Source: Mycobacterium sp. (lineage in GTDB: Bacteria > Actinomycetota > Actinomycetes > Mycobacteriales > Mycobacteriaceae). Taken from it: a DNA stretch of 6,928 bases. The stretch lies in the NCBI GenBank assembly GCA_018500005.2, contig JAHBAP020000302.1, positions 1 through 6,928 of the forward strand, written 5' to 3'. Under the pieces are notes generated by a model. The model saw nothing but the letters and a program-made list of their open reading frames with translations, had not been told where the DNA came from and made no database searches. The position numbers and the translations under genes are program-made. Positions 1 through 6,624 of this stretch are shown piece after piece (within the stretch, counting starts at the first letter, position 1; each line of letters opens with the position of its first letter).

Positions 1-322
1 ACCCGCCGGTGGGCGGCGGAACCACGGTCAGCGGCAGGCCCACGATGCCCCAGCCAACGAGGCGGTGGATACCTAGCGCCAGCGGCCGGGCCAGCGCTGC
101 GACCAGGTCGCGGCGGCCGTGTTCCTTCATTGCGACGACGGCCTGCCGGCGCGCACCCGCGTACCGGCCCAGTGCGAACACCGGCACCCCGGGGTCGACG
201 CGCGGACTGATCAGGTGCGGCTCATCGATTGAAACCAGCAGTGCCGCGGCACAGGCTTCACACCAGCGGGTGGACGGCGCCCCGCAGCCGCCGCATTCCA
301 GCGGAAGGACCAGTTCAAGCAC
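1..322 (-). CDS. ComF family phosphoribosyltransferase, 5' part (cut by window edge)
   Basis: About 107 N-terminal residues are present; the gene runs off the left edge, so the catalytic phosphoribosyltransferase fold lies outside. The protein opens with LELVLPLECGGCG, followed by WCEACAAAL: two CxxC pairs (near residues 10/13 and 21/24) that form the N-terminal zinc-binding motif of ComF proteins. Further on come FALGRYAGARRQAVVAMKEHGRR, which is the usual ComF 'Y.g..r..i...K..g' stretch, and VVPPPT, which precedes the conserved RGFNQ loop in relatives. ComF proteins are linked to DNA uptake in competent bacteria; in mycobacteria the role is not established. The chosen GTG start sits just before the LPLECGGC block; an in-frame TTG ten codons upstream is possible. 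In M. tuberculosis the equivalent gene lies just downstream of the lpqB region on the same strand, as it would here without the inserted block. Family identity is clear; physiological role is not. Confidence 0.85.
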   Translation of the reverse strand, partial: MLELVLPLECGGCGAPSTRWCEACAAALLVSIDEPHLISPRVDPGVPVFALGRYAGARRQAVVAMKEHGRRDLVAALARPLALGIHRLVGWGIVGLPLTVVPPPTGG

Positions 323-581
323 GGCTCGGAGTCTGCCGGTCGGGTACGACAACCGGCCGCGGCAGCTACGGACCTCCTCCGATCGAAGGAGCCGGATTCA
401 TCAACGGTCCCGTTGGTTCACGGGATACCCGGGTGCTCTCCGCAGGCCGATAGTCGAGGTATGGCAAAAGCCGACAGCCCGGAAACGAGAAAGGAAGACC
501 AGTGATCTGGTTCTGAGCACTAGCCCCAAACGACATGACGACCAACGGCAAGACAAACCCCAAGAACAGGAAGCAAGTCTC
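323..581. promoter_or_regulatory. Divergent intergenic region between comF and the first lipoprotein gene
   Basis: This 259-bp stretch must carry the start signals for comF (leftward) and for the lipoprotein pair (rightward). I see no convincing sigma-A type -10/-35 pair. It does hold an inverted repeat TCCCGT-TGGTTC-ACGGGA (408-425), an 8-bp palindrome ACCCGGGT (427-434), a CTCCT/AGGAG inverted repeat (374-391), and the first leader element (497-516). The distance from that element to the lipoprotein start implies an untranslated leader of at least 80 nt. Confidence 0.5.
497..516 (+). promoter_or_regulatory. Leader element copy 1: 18-bp repeat with candidate mini-ORF (V/M-I-W-F-stop)
   Basis: GACCAGTGATCTGGTTCT (497-514) recurs with one mismatch at 897-914, each time upstream of a small lipoprotein gene. 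Read from the GTG at 502 it is GTG-ATC-TGG-TTC-TGA, a four-codon ORF. AAAGGAAG at 490-497 is a good Shine-Dalgarno match, with 4-7 nt to the GTG. The same bases also form a perfect 5-bp inverted repeat, ACCAG-TGAT-CTGGT (498-511), so an operator or RNA hairpin is an equal alternative. The mini-ORF stop is 65 nt before the lipoprotein ATG. Which reading is right cannot be decided from two copies. Confidence 0.45.
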
Positions 582-863
582 ATGAAAACCACCCGCAAGG
601 CCGCGATCATGCTCGGCGCTCTCGCCGTCATCGGCATGGGCGGTGTGACCGTCGCGTGCAGTCCGGCCCCGGAGAAGTCCCAGGAGATGCCGGCAACCAG
701 CGTCACGGCGCCCTCAGCGAGCCCCAGCGAAAAGGCCCTGCAGACCAACGTGACCAGGGCGCCGATCTCCGCGGCCCCGGCGGGCGTAGGTGGCGGCGGC
801 AACGCCGCGGTGCCCTGCGGCTTCGGCCCCAGCGGCGGCGCCCGCTGCGGCAATAACGGCTGA
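582..863 (+). CDS. Small exported lipoprotein A, unknown function
   Basis: This 93-residue protein has a typical bacterial lipoprotein start: basic MKTTRK, a hydrophobic stretch at about residues 7-24, then TVAC with the lipid-bearing cysteine at C26. The -3 position is Thr rather than the more common Leu/Val, which still fits the broad lipobox pattern. The mature part is a Ser/Thr/Pro/Ala-rich, probably disordered segment (27-70), a Gly run, and a C-terminal AVPCGFGPSGGARCGNNG with C79 and C89 that could form a disulfide outside the membrane. The ATG was chosen because AGGAAG (568-573) lies 8 nt upstream and it places the signal peptide at the N-terminus; the open frame extends far upstream but has no signal-like sequence there. 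It is paralogous to the next gene: the GGVTVAC/GGMTVAC lipobox region, a PSEK motif and the AVPCG[FY]...C end are shared. I do not recognise the family; surface or periplasmic location is inferred. Confidence 0.8.
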   Translation: MKTTRKAAIMLGALAVIGMGGVTVACSPAPEKSQEMPATSVTAPSASPSEKALQTNVTRAPISAAPAGVGGGGNAAVPCGFGPSGGARCGNNG

Positions 864-896
864 CAAGTCAGACGAACACCACCCAACGGACGGAGC

Positions 897-916
897 GACC
901 CGTGATCTGGTTCTAA
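897..916 (+). promoter_or_regulatory. Leader element copy 2: 18-bp repeat with candidate mini-ORF (V/M-I-W-F-stop)
   Basis: GACCCGTGATCTGGTTCT (897-914) matches copy 1 at 17 of 18 bases and lies exactly 400 bp from it. From the GTG at 902 it reads GTG-ATC-TGG-TTC-TAA, so the four-codon frame and the stop are kept while the stop codon itself differs (TAA here, TGA in copy 1). GGAG at 892-895 sits 6 nt before the GTG as a ribosome-binding site. The single mismatch (C for A at 901) breaks the inverted repeat seen in copy 1 but leaves the peptide unchanged, which slightly favours the mini-ORF reading. The stop is 53 nt before the ATG of lipoprotein B. Confidence 0.45.
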
Positions 917-969
917 TCGAGACATCCGCACAGAAAAGCGCAAACATGCAACAGCGAGAGGAAACCGAC

Positions 970-1215
970 ATGATGCACAACCGCCCCACCAGACAGGCAG
1001 GCAAGGTTGCGCTCCTTGGCGCGATGGCCATCATCGGATTGGGCGGTATGACCGTAGCCTGCAGTTCACCCAGCGAAAAGCCGGCCGAGAGCACCACCAG
1101 CGTGACGACTCCGTCCGTCCGGCCCACCGAGAAGAATGTGAACGCGACCCCGCCACCGGAGGGCAATCGGGCGGTGCCGTGTGGCTACACCACGATCTGC
1201 AATCACAGTGACTGA
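970..1215 (+). CDS. Small exported lipoprotein B, paralogue of lipoprotein A
   Basis: This 81-residue protein has a basic start (MMHNRPTRQAGK), a hydrophobic segment at about 13-29 and TVAC with the predicted lipidated cysteine at C31. The rest is a short Ser/Thr/Pro-rich segment holding PSEK, then the C-terminus AVPCGYTTICNHSD with C71 and C77. Relative to lipoprotein A, the lipobox region and the AVPCG[FY]-x(n)-C ending are conserved, while the linker is shorter and diverged. GAGG at 958-961 lies 8 nt before the ATG at 970; an ATG immediately after (973) or the in-frame ATG at 946 are alternatives, the latter less likely because it would add charged residues and ignore this ribosome-binding site. 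The gap after lipoprotein A is 106 bp with no terminator-like hairpin, so the two may be co-transcribed or B may have its own leader-linked promoter. Function unknown. Confidence 0.8.
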   Translation: MMHNRPTRQAGKVALLGAMAIIGLGGMTVACSSPSEKPAESTTSVTTPSVRPTEKNVNATPPPEGNRAVPCGYTTICNHSD

Positions 1216-1230
1216 GAATCCGACAGCCCT

Positions 1231-1274
1231 GATGGCGCCGCCCGCGAGAGCTTTACCTCGCGGGCGGCGTCATC
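1231..1274. terminator. Strong bidirectional hairpin between convergent lipoprotein B and histidine kinase genes
   Basis: Two 18-base arms (1231-1248 and 1257-1274) are complementary at 17 positions, with one G-T/G-U pair, around the 8-base loop AGCTTTAC. The inner 13 bp (starting CGCCGCCCGCGAG) are perfect and nearly all G/C. It lies 16 bp past the stop of lipoprotein B. The kinase stop codon (1253-1255) sits in the loop and the right arm encodes the last kinase residues (MTPPAR). There is no T-run on either side; mycobacterial terminators commonly lack one. Being symmetric, it can serve both convergent transcripts. Confidence 0.8.
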
Positions 1275-2449
1275 GGCAGCCGCACCGAGATGTGGGTACC
1301 GGAGTCCACCGGGATGCTGCGCATGGTGCCGCCGGCCGCCTCGATCCGAGCGCGCTGCGAGGCCATTCCGATATGGCCCTGCTCGAGCCGCTGGGCGAGG
1401 TCCTGTGTTGATATGCCCATCCCGTCGTCGACGACGTCGAGGTGGCATATCCCGTTTTCGGTCCGCAGGGTGATCGTGGCCCGGGTGGCATGGGAATGGC
1501 GCACAACATTGGACACCAGTTCGCGGGCCACTGCGAACACCATCCGATCCACCGGATCGGCCACCGGGTAGTCGATGTCGGTGGTGATGTCGATTCCGGA
1601 CCGATCCGAGTTGGCCGTCGCCAACTGCTGAACCGCACGGGCTAGTCCGGCGCCGCCCAATACCGCCGGATGAAGCTCGAAGGTCGCCTCCCGCATCTGA
1701 TCGGTGGCGTCCCGCAACCCGGCCTGCGCCCGCTCCAGGCCCTCGTCGGGCCGCTTCTTCAACACCGCGGCGATGTCCTGGCGCGCCATCAGCACCGACT
1801 GCAGCGGACCATCGTGGATGTATTCCGAAATCCGGCGCTGCTGATCCTCCGAAGCGGTCATCAGGTCGACCAGCAAGGCTTGCCGCGACGCACTCAACTG
1901 TGAGATCTCGTCCAGATGGCGGCCCTGAATACGGACCGCCAGAAATGCTGTGCCACAGAGAAATACGAAGATCACGGTGGCCATCGCCGCACGGCCGTAA
2001 CCGGCCTGGGCCAGGAACACATGGTCGGTGAAGATCTCGACGGCGAAAGTTCCCGCGATCACTGCCAGCGCCACCGCAGCCCGGCGCCATGACACGTCCA
2101 GCAGCACCATGATCGGCAGCAGAGTGAGCACCAGCAGTGGCACGTAGGTTCCATCGGCGGCGCACACCTTGTAGGTGAACACCACCGTGACGTCGAGGAC
2201 CAGCAGAACCAACTGGACGCGGGGAACCACTAGACGCCGGTGAGCCGGACTGAACAGCGCCACCGCGGCGGCCAACCCGACGATCGCGTAGAACCAGGGC
2301 AGCCAGTTGAATTGCGGCCACTTCGGCCTCTGGCCCACATACGTAGCGGCGATCATCACCGCCGCCACTCCGAGTCGGACCACCGCGACGACCCGCATCG
2401 CGCTCAGCTCGCGAGCGCGGCGAACTTCATCGATCTCGCTGACGGCCAC
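1253..2449 (-). CDS. Membrane sensor histidine kinase, NarL/DegS-type (HisKA_3 + HATPase_c)
   Basis: This 398-residue protein is the sensor of a two-component system with the divergent response regulator. The N-terminal half has five to six hydrophobic segments (roughly 19-38, 52-67, 76-92, 102-118, 123-140, 155-172) with short loops and no large extracellular domain, suggesting it senses in the membrane or through a small ligand. The dimerisation/phosphoacceptor part contains RRISEYIHDGPLQ with phospho-acceptor H212, and the LHPAVL motif usual in this class. The ATP-binding domain has the N box (ELVSNVVRHSH, N314), G1 (DDGMG, 341-345) and G2 (GHIGM, 358-362), so all key residues are intact. 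Translation starts at a GTG; a TATAAA lies 7 nt before it, compatible with a leaderless message. An internal ATG at codon 18 is an alternative but would trim the region before the first membrane segment. Signal and specific orthologue are not recognisable to me. Confidence 0.9.
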   Translation of the reverse strand: MAVSEIDEVRRARELSAMRVVAVVRLGVAAVMIAATYVGQRPKWPQFNWLPWFYAIVGLAAAVALFSPAHRRLVVPRVQLVLLVLDVTVVFTYKVCAADGTYVPLLVLTLLPIMVLLDVSWRRAAVALAVIAGTFAVEIFTDHVFLAQAGYGRAAMATVIFVFLCGTAFLAVRIQGRHLDEISQLSASRQALLVDLMTASEDQQRRISEYIHDGPLQSVLMARQDIAAVLKKRPDEGLERAQAGLRDATDQMREATFELHPAVLGGAGLARAVQQLATANSDRSGIDITTDIDYPVADPVDRMVFAVARELVSNVVRHSHATRATITLRTENGICHLDVVDDGMGISTQDLAQRLEQGHIGMASQRARIEAAGGTMRSIPVDSGTHISVRLPMTPPAR

Positions 2450-2528
2450 GGCGTCGTTTATACGGCATGGCGGCCCTGCCTACAGTTGGGCGAGAGCCAC
2501 CCCGCCGACCTGTGGGACCATTGCCGCC
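2450..2528. promoter_or_regulatory. Divergent promoter region of the accessory two-component system
   Basis: These 79 bp separate the divergent kinase and regulator starts and must drive both. On the minus strand TATAAA (2457-2462) is 5/6 to the -10 consensus and ends 7 nt before the kinase GTG, the spacing expected for a leaderless transcript. On the plus strand TACAGT (2481-2486) fits the mycobacterial TANNNT -10, about 42 bp before the regulator GTG. No good -35 is evident for either. The shared short region makes autoregulation by the response regulator plausible but no operator is proven. Confidence 0.4.
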
Positions 2529-3170
2529 GTGGGGTCCGAAAAAGTCACCGTCGTCGTCGGCGACGACCATCCGATGTACCGGGAGGGCGTGGTCCGCGCA
2601 ATGCGTGAGACCGGGCGGATCGACGTCCTCGCCGAGGCCGGCGACGGGCGCGCCGCACTGGCCGCGATCCGGGAACACCAGCCTGCGGTCGCCCTACTGG
2701 ACTACCGGATGCCTGAGCTGGACGGCCTGGCCGTGGTGACGGCGGTGGTCCGCGACGAACTGCCCACGCACGTGCTGCTGCTCAGCGCAACCCAGGACCC
2801 CGCCACGGTGTACGAGGCGCTCGCTGCAGGTGCCGCCGGCTACCTGACCAAGGAGTCCGACCGGGACGAGATCGTCGCCGCGGTGATGAGTTGCGCCCGC
2901 GGCGACGGTTACGTGCCGACGCAGATCGCCAGCGGTCTGGCCAACGAGGTCCGGCACCGGTCCCGCGGCGAGGCGACGTTGTTGTCTCCCCGCGAGGCCG
3001 AGATCATCACCCTGATCGCCGAGGGGCTTTCGGTGCCCGATATCGCGGCGAAACTGCACCTCGCTCCGACCACGGTGCGCACCCATGTGCAGAACCTCTA
3101 CGGCAAGCTCGGCGTGTCCGACCGGGCCGCGGCGGTGGCCGAGGCCATGCGGCGACGCCTCGTCGAGTAG
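2529..3170 (+). CDS. Two-component response regulator, LuxR/NarL family
   Basis: This 213-residue regulator is the likely partner of the divergent kinase. Residues 5-120 form a receiver domain: acidic pair D12/D13 in VVVGDDHP, phospho-acceptor D58 in LLDYRMPELDG, S86 in HVLLLSAT, and K108 in GYLTKES. Residues about 150-210 form a LuxR-type helix-turn-helix: LLSPREAEIITLIAEGLS, then DIAAKLHLAPTTVRTHVQN, which includes the recognition helix, and LYGKLGVSDRAAAVAEA. Length and order are normal for NarL/DevR-type transcription factors, and every active-site residue is present, so phosphorylation-dependent DNA binding is expected. The GTG start is the only start codon near the receiver's first strand; a weak GGGA (2514-2517) precedes it by 11 nt. 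A GGACC/GGTCC inverted repeat (2515-2519, 2533-2537) straddles the start. The gene ends 9 bp from the convergent lpqB stop with no clear terminator. Targets unknown; the nearby lipoproteins are candidates. Confidence 0.93.
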   Translation: MGSEKVTVVVGDDHPMYREGVVRAMRETGRIDVLAEAGDGRAALAAIREHQPAVALLDYRMPELDGLAVVTAVVRDELPTHVLLLSATQDPATVYEALAAGAAGYLTKESDRDEIVAAVMSCARGDGYVPTQIASGLANEVRHRSRGEATLLSPREAEIITLIAEGLSVPDIAAKLHLAPTTVRTHVQNLYGKLGVSDRAAAVAEAMRRRLVE

Positions 3171-3179
3171 ACGCTGCGA

Positions 3180-4934
3180 CTAACCCGGCATCACCGGCAC
3201 GGCGCCGGGCGCCATGAATGGCAGCAGTTCAGTCCAGGTCTGACCGTTGGCGGCACTGGTGGCGAGCAGTTGCAGCACACCGCGGGCATCGGCGACGTAG
3301 ACCGCCGACGGATTGGCGGCCACCGCGGATACCGGCATCACCAGGTTGTTGCTGGGGCCGTCGGAGTTGACCCCGTCGAGATTCACGTAGGACACCGGAT
3401 GGGCCGGGTCGTTGCGGGTGACCACCATGTCATCGCCGGTGCGCCAGGCAAGTGACACCACCGACTTACCAAGGCCGAATCCGATACGACGGGGGTAGGT
3501 CAGCGCGAACTCCCCACCCGCGGTCTGCTCCACCCCGGCGAGCACGGCCTGGCCGTCGATCACCATCGCAACCCGGGTTCCGTCCCGGGAGATCTGCAGT
3601 TCGGTGATCGCACCGGGGAACTGGGAGGTCACCGCCGCCGAATCCACCGGGATTCGGGCCGGTTGGCCGGAGGCGGCTTCCCTGATCACCCGGACCACGC
3701 TGTTGCCGTCCACGACAATCCACACCGCGTCATCCAGCGCCCAGGTCGGCCGGGAGATCGTACGGCCGTCGGTGGCCTGAGCCGCCTGTCCGCCGCCGGG
3801 CCCGATCCACAGCGAGGCGCCCGCACCGGGCGGGACGATCACCGAGGCGACATCGGCACCGGACCGGGAGAGGGTGGCTGCGCGCTGGTCGGTCATCGTC
3901 CCGAACGAACCCGGCATCTTGACCGCGCGCTGGCCATCGAGGGCCATCATGGATCCGCCCATCAACGCATGGACACCGGCCGATGCGCCGTCGACCGCAC
4001 CCGGGTCGGTGGCGGCGACGTCGGTGGTCTTCCACCCGTCGACGAACCGGTCATCCAGCGGTGCGCCGTCTACGCTGATCATGTAGGGGCCGCTGAGATC
4101 CGAGCGGGCGAGCGTCCAAATCAATTGCGCCGCAAGCAGAAGCCGGCTGGCCGGGTCGGTGGTGGTGAGATTTTCCAGGTCTACCCGGGCACCGCCGTAG
4201 CCGCGGCCCACCCCGGTCTTTCCACCGTCGGCGCGGGTGACGGGACCGCGAAGCTTCAACGGCGGACCCAGCAGATTGCGCACCGCCTTGGACATCTCCG
4301 GCCTTGGCCCGGCCATGAGCTTGTTGACCAACTCGGTGGCCAGCAGGTCCGGATCAGTGACCGCGACATAGCGGGGATCGGGCACGACGGTCTTGCCGGT
4401 CGGGTCGACGAAGTACAGGGTGTAACGCTTGTAGGCGGCCTGGAACTTCTGCCAATCCAGGAAGACTCCGCTGGGTAGCCGGTTGATCCGCCAACCGCCC
4501 GCGGTCTGTACCAACTCGATCGGTCCGGGGTCGGGGAGCGTGCCCTCGCCGGTCTCGAAGACCCCGATGTCGGAGAGCGACCCCAGGATGTCGGCCTGCA
4601 TGGTCACCGAAACCTTGTCCTCCGAACGGGTTTCGGTGAACACCACCTTGTCGATCAGCAACGCGCTGCCCTGATCGTCCCAGTCCTTGGAGGCCGACTC
4701 GGTGAGGAACTGACGGGCCGCGGCGTGCCGGTTGGCCGGATCGGCGGTGGCCTTGAGGAATTCACGCAGTGTCTGATCGGGACTCATGGCCGGGGCGGGC
4801 TCGGGCAGCTTCTTGGGCGCCGGAACCTCCACGGTGCCGATCGCCTGCGGCGGCGAGGAGTCCGGCACCCCGGCACACCCCGCAAGCAACGCCACCACCG
4901 TGGCAAAAGCGGCGATCGTCAATCTGCGCGTCAC
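3180..4934 (-). CDS. lpqB: Lipoprotein LpqB, MtrB-associated
   Basis: This 584-residue protein is close to the roughly 583-residue M. tuberculosis LpqB. It begins with a lipoprotein signal peptide, [20 protein letters not shown], with lipobox LLAGC and lipidated C20, followed by a Pro-rich linker (about 28-50). An N-terminal domain (about 50-180) leads to a GerMN-type domain (about 195-300, including [12 protein letters not shown] and [10 protein letters not shown]). The rest (about 320-575) is the LpqB C-terminal repeat domain, predicted as a beta-propeller, with strands such as [18 protein letters not shown] and [13 protein letters not shown]. In mycobacteria LpqB is an exported lipoprotein that interacts with the MtrB sensor domain and affects MtrA phosphorylation, cell division and drug sensitivity; that is family knowledge. 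The GTG start overlaps the mtrB stop by 4 bases (GTGA), indicating translational coupling. No truncation is seen. Confidence 0.95.
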   Translation of the reverse strand: MTRRLTIAAFATVVALLAGCAGVPDSSPPQAIGTVEVPAPKKLPEPAPAMSPDQTLREFLKATADPANRHAAARQFLTESASKDWDDQGSALLIDKVVFTETRSEDKVSVTMQADILGSLSDIGVFETGEGTLPDPGPIELVQTAGGWRINRLPSGVFLDWQKFQAAYKRYTLYFVDPTGKTVVPDPRYVAVTDPDLLATELVNKLMAGPRPEMSKAVRNLLGPPLKLRGPVTRADGGKTGVGRGYGGARVDLENLTTTDPASRLLLAAQLIWTLARSDLSGPYMISVDGAPLDDRFVDGWKTTDVAATDPGAVDGASAGVHALMGGSMMALDGQRAVKMPGSFGTMTDQRAATLSRSGADVASVIVPPGAGASLWIGPGGGQAAQATDGRTISRPTWALDDAVWIVVDGNSVVRVIREAASGQPARIPVDSAAVTSQFPGAITELQISRDGTRVAMVIDGQAVLAGVEQTAGGEFALTYPRRIGFGLGKSVVSLAWRTGDDMVVTRNDPAHPVSYVNLDGVNSDGPSNNLVMPVSAVAANPSAVYVADARGVLQLLATSAANGQTWTELLPFMAPGAVPVMPG

Positions 4935-6562
4935 ACCCGCTCCCCCGCGATCTCTCGTTGCCGAAGCCTCTCGGCGGCAACGGGTTTGAGCGGCAGCGGG
5001 CTGGTGGTGACCTTGTGGCCGCGAACCAGCGGCAAGGTCAGCCGGAAGCAGGCACCGTTACCCGGCTCACCCCATGCCTCCAGCCGGCCCTGGTGCAGAC
5101 GGGCATCCTCGATGCTGATCGCCAGGCCCAGACCCGTTCCTCCGGATCGGCGCACCCGAGACGGGTCGGAGCGCCAGAACCGGCTGAACACCAGCTTCTC
5201 CTCGCCGGGCCGTAGCCCCACGCCGAAGTCGCGGACGGTGACCGCGACAGTGTCCTCGTCGGCACCCATCCGGATCTGCACCGGTCTGTGTTCGGCGTGG
5301 TCGATGGCATTGGCGATCAGATTGCGCAGGATGCGCTCCACCCGGCGCGGGTCGACCTCGGCGATGACGGCTTCCTCGGGCATCTCCACCTGCAGGTCGA
5401 CCTGAGCATCAGAGGCCAGGTGACCTACCTTGGCCAGTGCGGCGTTGACCGTCGTGCGCAGATCCACGGCCTCGACCGACAATTCGGCCACGCCGGCGTC
5501 GTGGCGGGAGATTTCCAGCAGATCGTTGAGCAGGGTCTCGAACCGATCGAGTTCGCTGACCAGGAGTTCGGTGGAACGACGCAGCGCCGGATCCAAATCC
5601 TCGCTGTGGTCGTAGATCAGGTCGGCCGCCATTCGCACCGTGGTCAGCGGCGTGCGTAGTTCGTGGCTGACATCGGAGGTGAACCGCCGCTGCAGATTGC
5701 CGAACTCCTCCAGGGTGGTGATCTGGCGCTGCAGGCTTTCGGCCATGTCATTGAACGACACCGCCAGTCGGGCCATGTCGTCCTCGCCGCGCACCGGCAT
5801 ACGCTCGGACAGGTGTCCCTCGGCGAAGGACTCGGCGATCCGGGATGCCGACCGCACCGGCAGCACCACCTGGCGGGAGACCAACAGGGCGATACCGGCC
5901 AGCAACAGCAACAGCACCAGGCCACCGGTGGCCATGGTGCCGCGGACCAGGGTGATGGTGCTCTCCTCGCTGTTGAGCGGGAAGATCAAGTACAGCTCGA
6001 GGTTGCTGACCCGAGACGGCGCGGGGGTACCGACCAGCAGCGCAGGACCGGAGAAACCCTCGGTGCGCACCGTGGTGTACTGGTAGCTGACCTGGCCGGC
6101 CTTGACGAAATCGCGCAGCGAACGGGGAATCTGGTCGACCGGACCGGCCGAGGTCGCCTCCCGCGGGCCGTCGCCAGGGACGATCAGCACGGCGTCGAAG
6201 GTTCCCGCCAGTCCGGCGTCGGAGGCCTGACCGGGCTTGGAGATCAAAGTGTTTCGGGCCAGCTGCAGACTGGAGTCCAGCGAGCGCGCCTCCTCGCCGC
6301 TGACTATCCCGCTGACGGTGTTGCGGGCACGGTCGACCTCTTCGGTCGCCGCACGCACCTTCACGTCCAGCACCCGGTTGGTGATCTGGCTGGTGAGCAC
6401 GAACCCCAGCACGAGAATCACCACTGCGGACAGTCCGAGGGTCAGGACAACCACCCGCAGTTGCAGCGAGCGGCGCCAGACATGGCCGATCGCCCGGCTG
6501 AGCGCACTGGTGCCCCGGACGACAGGCCCGGACCGCATGCGCCGCCTGGTGCTGAAGATCAT
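4931..6562 (-). CDS. mtrB: Sensor histidine kinase MtrB
   Basis: This 543-residue kinase of the MtrAB system matches M. tuberculosis MtrB almost throughout from memory (e.g. [45 protein letters not shown]). Order: basic cytoplasmic tail; transmembrane segment about 38-58; extracytoplasmic sensor domain 59-208; second membrane segment about 212-229; HAMP domain 229-282; HisKA with phospho-acceptor H300; HATPase with N box N414/N418, G1 DFGVG (445-449), F box around 459-463 and G2 GGTGLGL (474-480). All catalytic motifs are intact. MtrB phosphorylates MtrA and localises with the division machinery in mycobacteria. The C-terminal tail after [14 protein letters not shown] is shorter and different from the Pro/Gln-rich tail of M. 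tuberculosis, the usual variable part. The ATG start is 62 bp after mtrA; its first bases overlap the stop of a possible six-codon ORF (6559-6579). Confidence 0.97.
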   Translation of the reverse strand: MIFSTRRRMRSGPVVRGTSALSRAIGHVWRRSLQLRVVVLTLGLSAVVILVLGFVLTSQITNRVLDVKVRAATEEVDRARNTVSGIVSGEEARSLDSSLQLARNTLISKPGQASDAGLAGTFDAVLIVPGDGPREATSAGPVDQIPRSLRDFVKAGQVSYQYTTVRTEGFSGPALLVGTPAPSRVSNLELYLIFPLNSEESTITLVRGTMATGGLVLLLLLAGIALLVSRQVVLPVRSASRIAESFAEGHLSERMPVRGEDDMARLAVSFNDMAESLQRQITTLEEFGNLQRRFTSDVSHELRTPLTTVRMAADLIYDHSEDLDPALRRSTELLVSELDRFETLLNDLLEISRHDAGVAELSVEAVDLRTTVNAALAKVGHLASDAQVDLQVEMPEEAVIAEVDPRRVERILRNLIANAIDHAEHRPVQIRMGADEDTVAVTVRDFGVGLRPGEEKLVFSRFWRSDPSRVRRSGGTGLGLAISIEDARLHQGRLEAWGEPGNGACFRLTLPLVRGHKVTTSPLPLKPVAAERLRQREIAGERV

Positions 6563-6624
6563 CGGAGGGCGGACCTCATTTGCCCCGCTTCTCTTGGCTG
6601 AGGCTCAGCATCGTCGCACGGCGA
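6563..6624 (-). other. mtrA-mtrB spacer with short palindrome and possible coupling mini-ORF
   Basis: The 62-bp spacer in the operon contains the palindrome GCTGAG-G-CTCAGC (6597-6609), which could fold as a small hairpin in the mRNA. It also contains an ATG (6579-6577) opening a six-codon ORF, MRSALR, whose TGA overlaps the mtrB ATG as ATGA. The mtrB start itself has only a weak ribosome-binding site, so reinitiation after the mini-ORF is conceivable. Both signals are small and could be chance. Confidence 0.3.

Noticed and set aside
9..581. Upstream extension of the lipoprotein A frame to a 284-residue protein
   Set aside because: It runs antisense through comF, lacks a signal-like start, and the composition (Arg/Ser/Pro-rich) is typical of a shadow frame. 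The ATG at 582 has a ribosome-binding site and a signal peptide.
535..585. 16-codon ORF MTTNGKTNPKNRKQVS whose TGA overlaps the lipoprotein A ATG
   Set aside because: It has no ribosome-binding site and no counterpart before lipoprotein B, so the ATGA overlap is probably chance. Lipoprotein A has its own AGGAAG.
401..1166. Minus-strand open frames opposite the two lipoprotein genes
   Set aside because: They have no ribosome-binding sites or domain signals and lie antisense to genes with signal peptides and paralogy.
1203..2321. 372-residue minus-strand open frame overlapping the kinase gene
   Set aside because: It is an alternate frame of the kinase with no domain motifs; the kinase frame has all H, N and G boxes.
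3663..4478. 271-residue plus-strand open frame antisense to lpqB
   Set aside because: It is a GC-rich shadow frame with His/Arg/Gly-rich composition and no recognisable domain; lpqB is a clear gene on the other strand.
5663..6601. 312-residue plus-strand open frame antisense to mtrB
   Set aside because: It has a Gln/His/Arg-rich composition typical of the strand opposite a high-GC gene, while mtrB is unambiguous.
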